From: an uncultured Muribaculaceae bacterium
Lineage (GTDB): Bacteria > Bacteroidota > Bacteroidia > Bacteroidales > Muribaculaceae
DNA length: 64,000 nt
Direction: 5' to 3'
NCBI GenBank assembly: GCA_958439725.1
Contig: CAUBWJ010000011.1
Location: 1-64,000 of the forward strand
The notes below the pieces were generated by a model. The model had not been told where the DNA came from. It searched no databases and saw only the letters and a list, made by a program, of their open reading frames with translations. Position 1 is the stretch's first letter, and every line of letters starts with the position of its first letter. The position numbers and the translations under genes were made by a program. Positions 63,421 through 64,000 of the stretch are shown here, piece after piece.

Positions 63421-63450
63421 TTGCAGATTCGGTAATAATGCCTACCTTTG
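63421..63450 (+). promoter_or_regulatory. Promoter of tRNA-fMet
   Basis: TTG at 63421-63423 and TACCTTTG at 63443-63450 are spaced by 19 bp, a good consensus match, 15 bp upstream of the tRNA. Confidence 0.75.
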
Positions 63451-63464
63451 CACTCGTAAAACAT

Positions 63465-63536
63465 CGCGGGGTAGAGCAGTGGTAGCTCATTGGGCTCATA
63501 ACCCAAAGGTCGTAGGTTCGAGTCCTGCCCCCGCTA
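63465..63536 (+). tRNA. Initiator tRNA-fMet (anticodon CAU)
   Basis: The acceptor arm CGCGGGG/CCCCGCT has C1 opposite U72, an unpaired first position that marks initiators. The anticodon stem ends in GGG/CCC around CTCATAA, the three G-C pairs needed for initiator function. T loop is TTCGAGT. CCA is not encoded. This distinguishes it from elongator tRNA-Met and from tRNA-Ile2. Confidence 0.95.
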
Positions 63537-63541
63537 CTTGG

Positions 63542-63580
63542 AAAGCTTCCCGGCCATTCGGCCGGGAAGCTTTGTTTTAA
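63542..63580 (+). terminator. Terminator of tRNA-fMet
   Basis: Perfect 14-bp arms at 63542-63555 and 63560-63573 around a 4-nt loop, followed by TTTTAA. It begins 6 bp after the tRNA end. Confidence 0.85.
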
Positions 63581-64000
63581 ACCTCGGTCCCGTCTGTCCT
63601 CTCCCGCTCCGTGGCGCTCCCCTTTATACTTCTTCAAAGTATATTGTAACAGGCGAAAAGCGCCGGCGGCGCGAATTTTTACAACCGGTTGCGTCAGCTG
63701 CCGGAAAAAGAGGCCAATAGATTTCCCCGAGGCAAGCTGCGGAACATGCGCGCCTCGCTGTGTGCGTAAGCGTGGGGCCTCTGTCGGATTCCCATGCTTA
63801 CGCACGCTGCGTCATCGCCATTCCCAGGCTCGCCGCAAGTGGAACAGGCCAAGGCTGCAGGTAAATAAAAATGTGTACAGCCCTCTCAGGTTGGCTATAA
63901 AAAACAGGTTGTAAGGTATTGAGCCTAAGGCATGTATCTTTCGGCCTGAAATTTTTTTGTTTCGGATGTAACGTTTGGGGTGTTACATGTGTCATTATAG
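63581..64000. other. Gene-free right edge with an inverted repeat
   Basis: 420 bp without a convincing gene; the only open frames lack start context and family features. It holds a 15-bp inverted repeat at 63762-63776 and 63791-63805 with one mismatch, a GCGCC/GGCGC hairpin near 63660, and TGTAAC/GTTACA near 63965-63985. The next gene is not visible. Confidence 0.5.
63762..63805. repeat. Inverted repeat, 15-bp arms
   Basis: GTGCGTAAGCGTGGG (63762-63776) and CCCATGCTTACGCAC (63791-63805) pair with one G-T wobble around a 14-nt loop. It has no T-run, so it is not an obvious terminator; it could be a protein-binding palindrome or a small repeat unit. Confidence 0.6.

Noticed and set aside
63404..63805. 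Open frame of 133 codons on the minus strand
   Set aside because: It runs through the tRNA-fMet gene and its promoter and terminator in antisense, with low-complexity Arg-rich content.

Overview
The window reads as chromosomal DNA of a Bacteroidales bacterium, most likely a gut member of the Muribaculaceae or a close relative. The evidence is the gene content: a class II B12-dependent ribonucleotide reductase, Fkp, a CBM20-fused MalQ, GH97 enzymes, DUF4295-L33-L28, and DUF4835/PorD beside recN and coaBC. Promoters of the Bacteroidetes type (-33 TTTG, -7 TAnnTTTG) also occur repeatedly, and GC content is moderate. The family assignment is an inference from gene content; no rRNA is present.

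Layout. Positions 1-460 hold the start of an unidentified gene cut by the left edge and a tRNA-Gln(CUG). Positions 700-7450 carry cell-envelope genes: outer-membrane barrels, a PCMD-like protein, DUF3943, a barrel-only BamA-family protein with a phosphoethanolamine transferase, and a lipoprotein. A 356-bp non-coding element with 33-bp perfect inverted ends lies inside this part. Positions 7500-14160 hold class I fumarase with two copies of its promoter, a minus-strand operon yicC-gmk-nadD-DUF5063-M18 peptidase, and divergent tsaB. Positions 14260-26490 hold fkp, an M16 peptidase, an NhaC antiporter, a DcaP-like porin, a truncated four-helix-bundle gene behind 9-bp repeats, a CPBP protease, an alanine-rich lipoprotein and a FadL-type channel. 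Positions 26700-28700 hold a GH97 gene broken by a 5-bp tandem duplication.

Positions 28800-42430 are a dense housekeeping block on the minus strand: DUF4295, rpmG, rpmB, uvrA, an MltD-like transglycosylase, rlmB, recN, DUF4835, coaBC, a DnaQ-like exonuclease, dnaN and a class A PBP. Positions 42600-50290 hold malQ, nrdJ, a nitroreductase and dnaA. Positions 50700-54900 hold an intact GH97 of the retaining type, an MlaD-like protein and an AmiC-like amidase with a C-terminal SPOR-like domain. Positions 55100-63540 hold a thioredoxin-fold protein without a CXXC motif, DUF2007 behind a hairpin leader, lpxH, a SufT-like protein, nagB, an operon of two MBL-fold hydrolases, a BamE-like lipoprotein and a prolyl oligopeptidase, and finally an initiator tRNA-fMet.

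Most of the window is ordinary core genome. No defence island, CRISPR array, prophage or biosynthetic cluster is visible. The unusual signals are small: the mirrored double-hairpin element at 3474-3829, the GH97 frameshift, the remnant gene behind 9-bp repeats, the promoter duplication around a foldable segment, and two structured leaders or small-RNA candidates near 55.2 and 56.2 kb.
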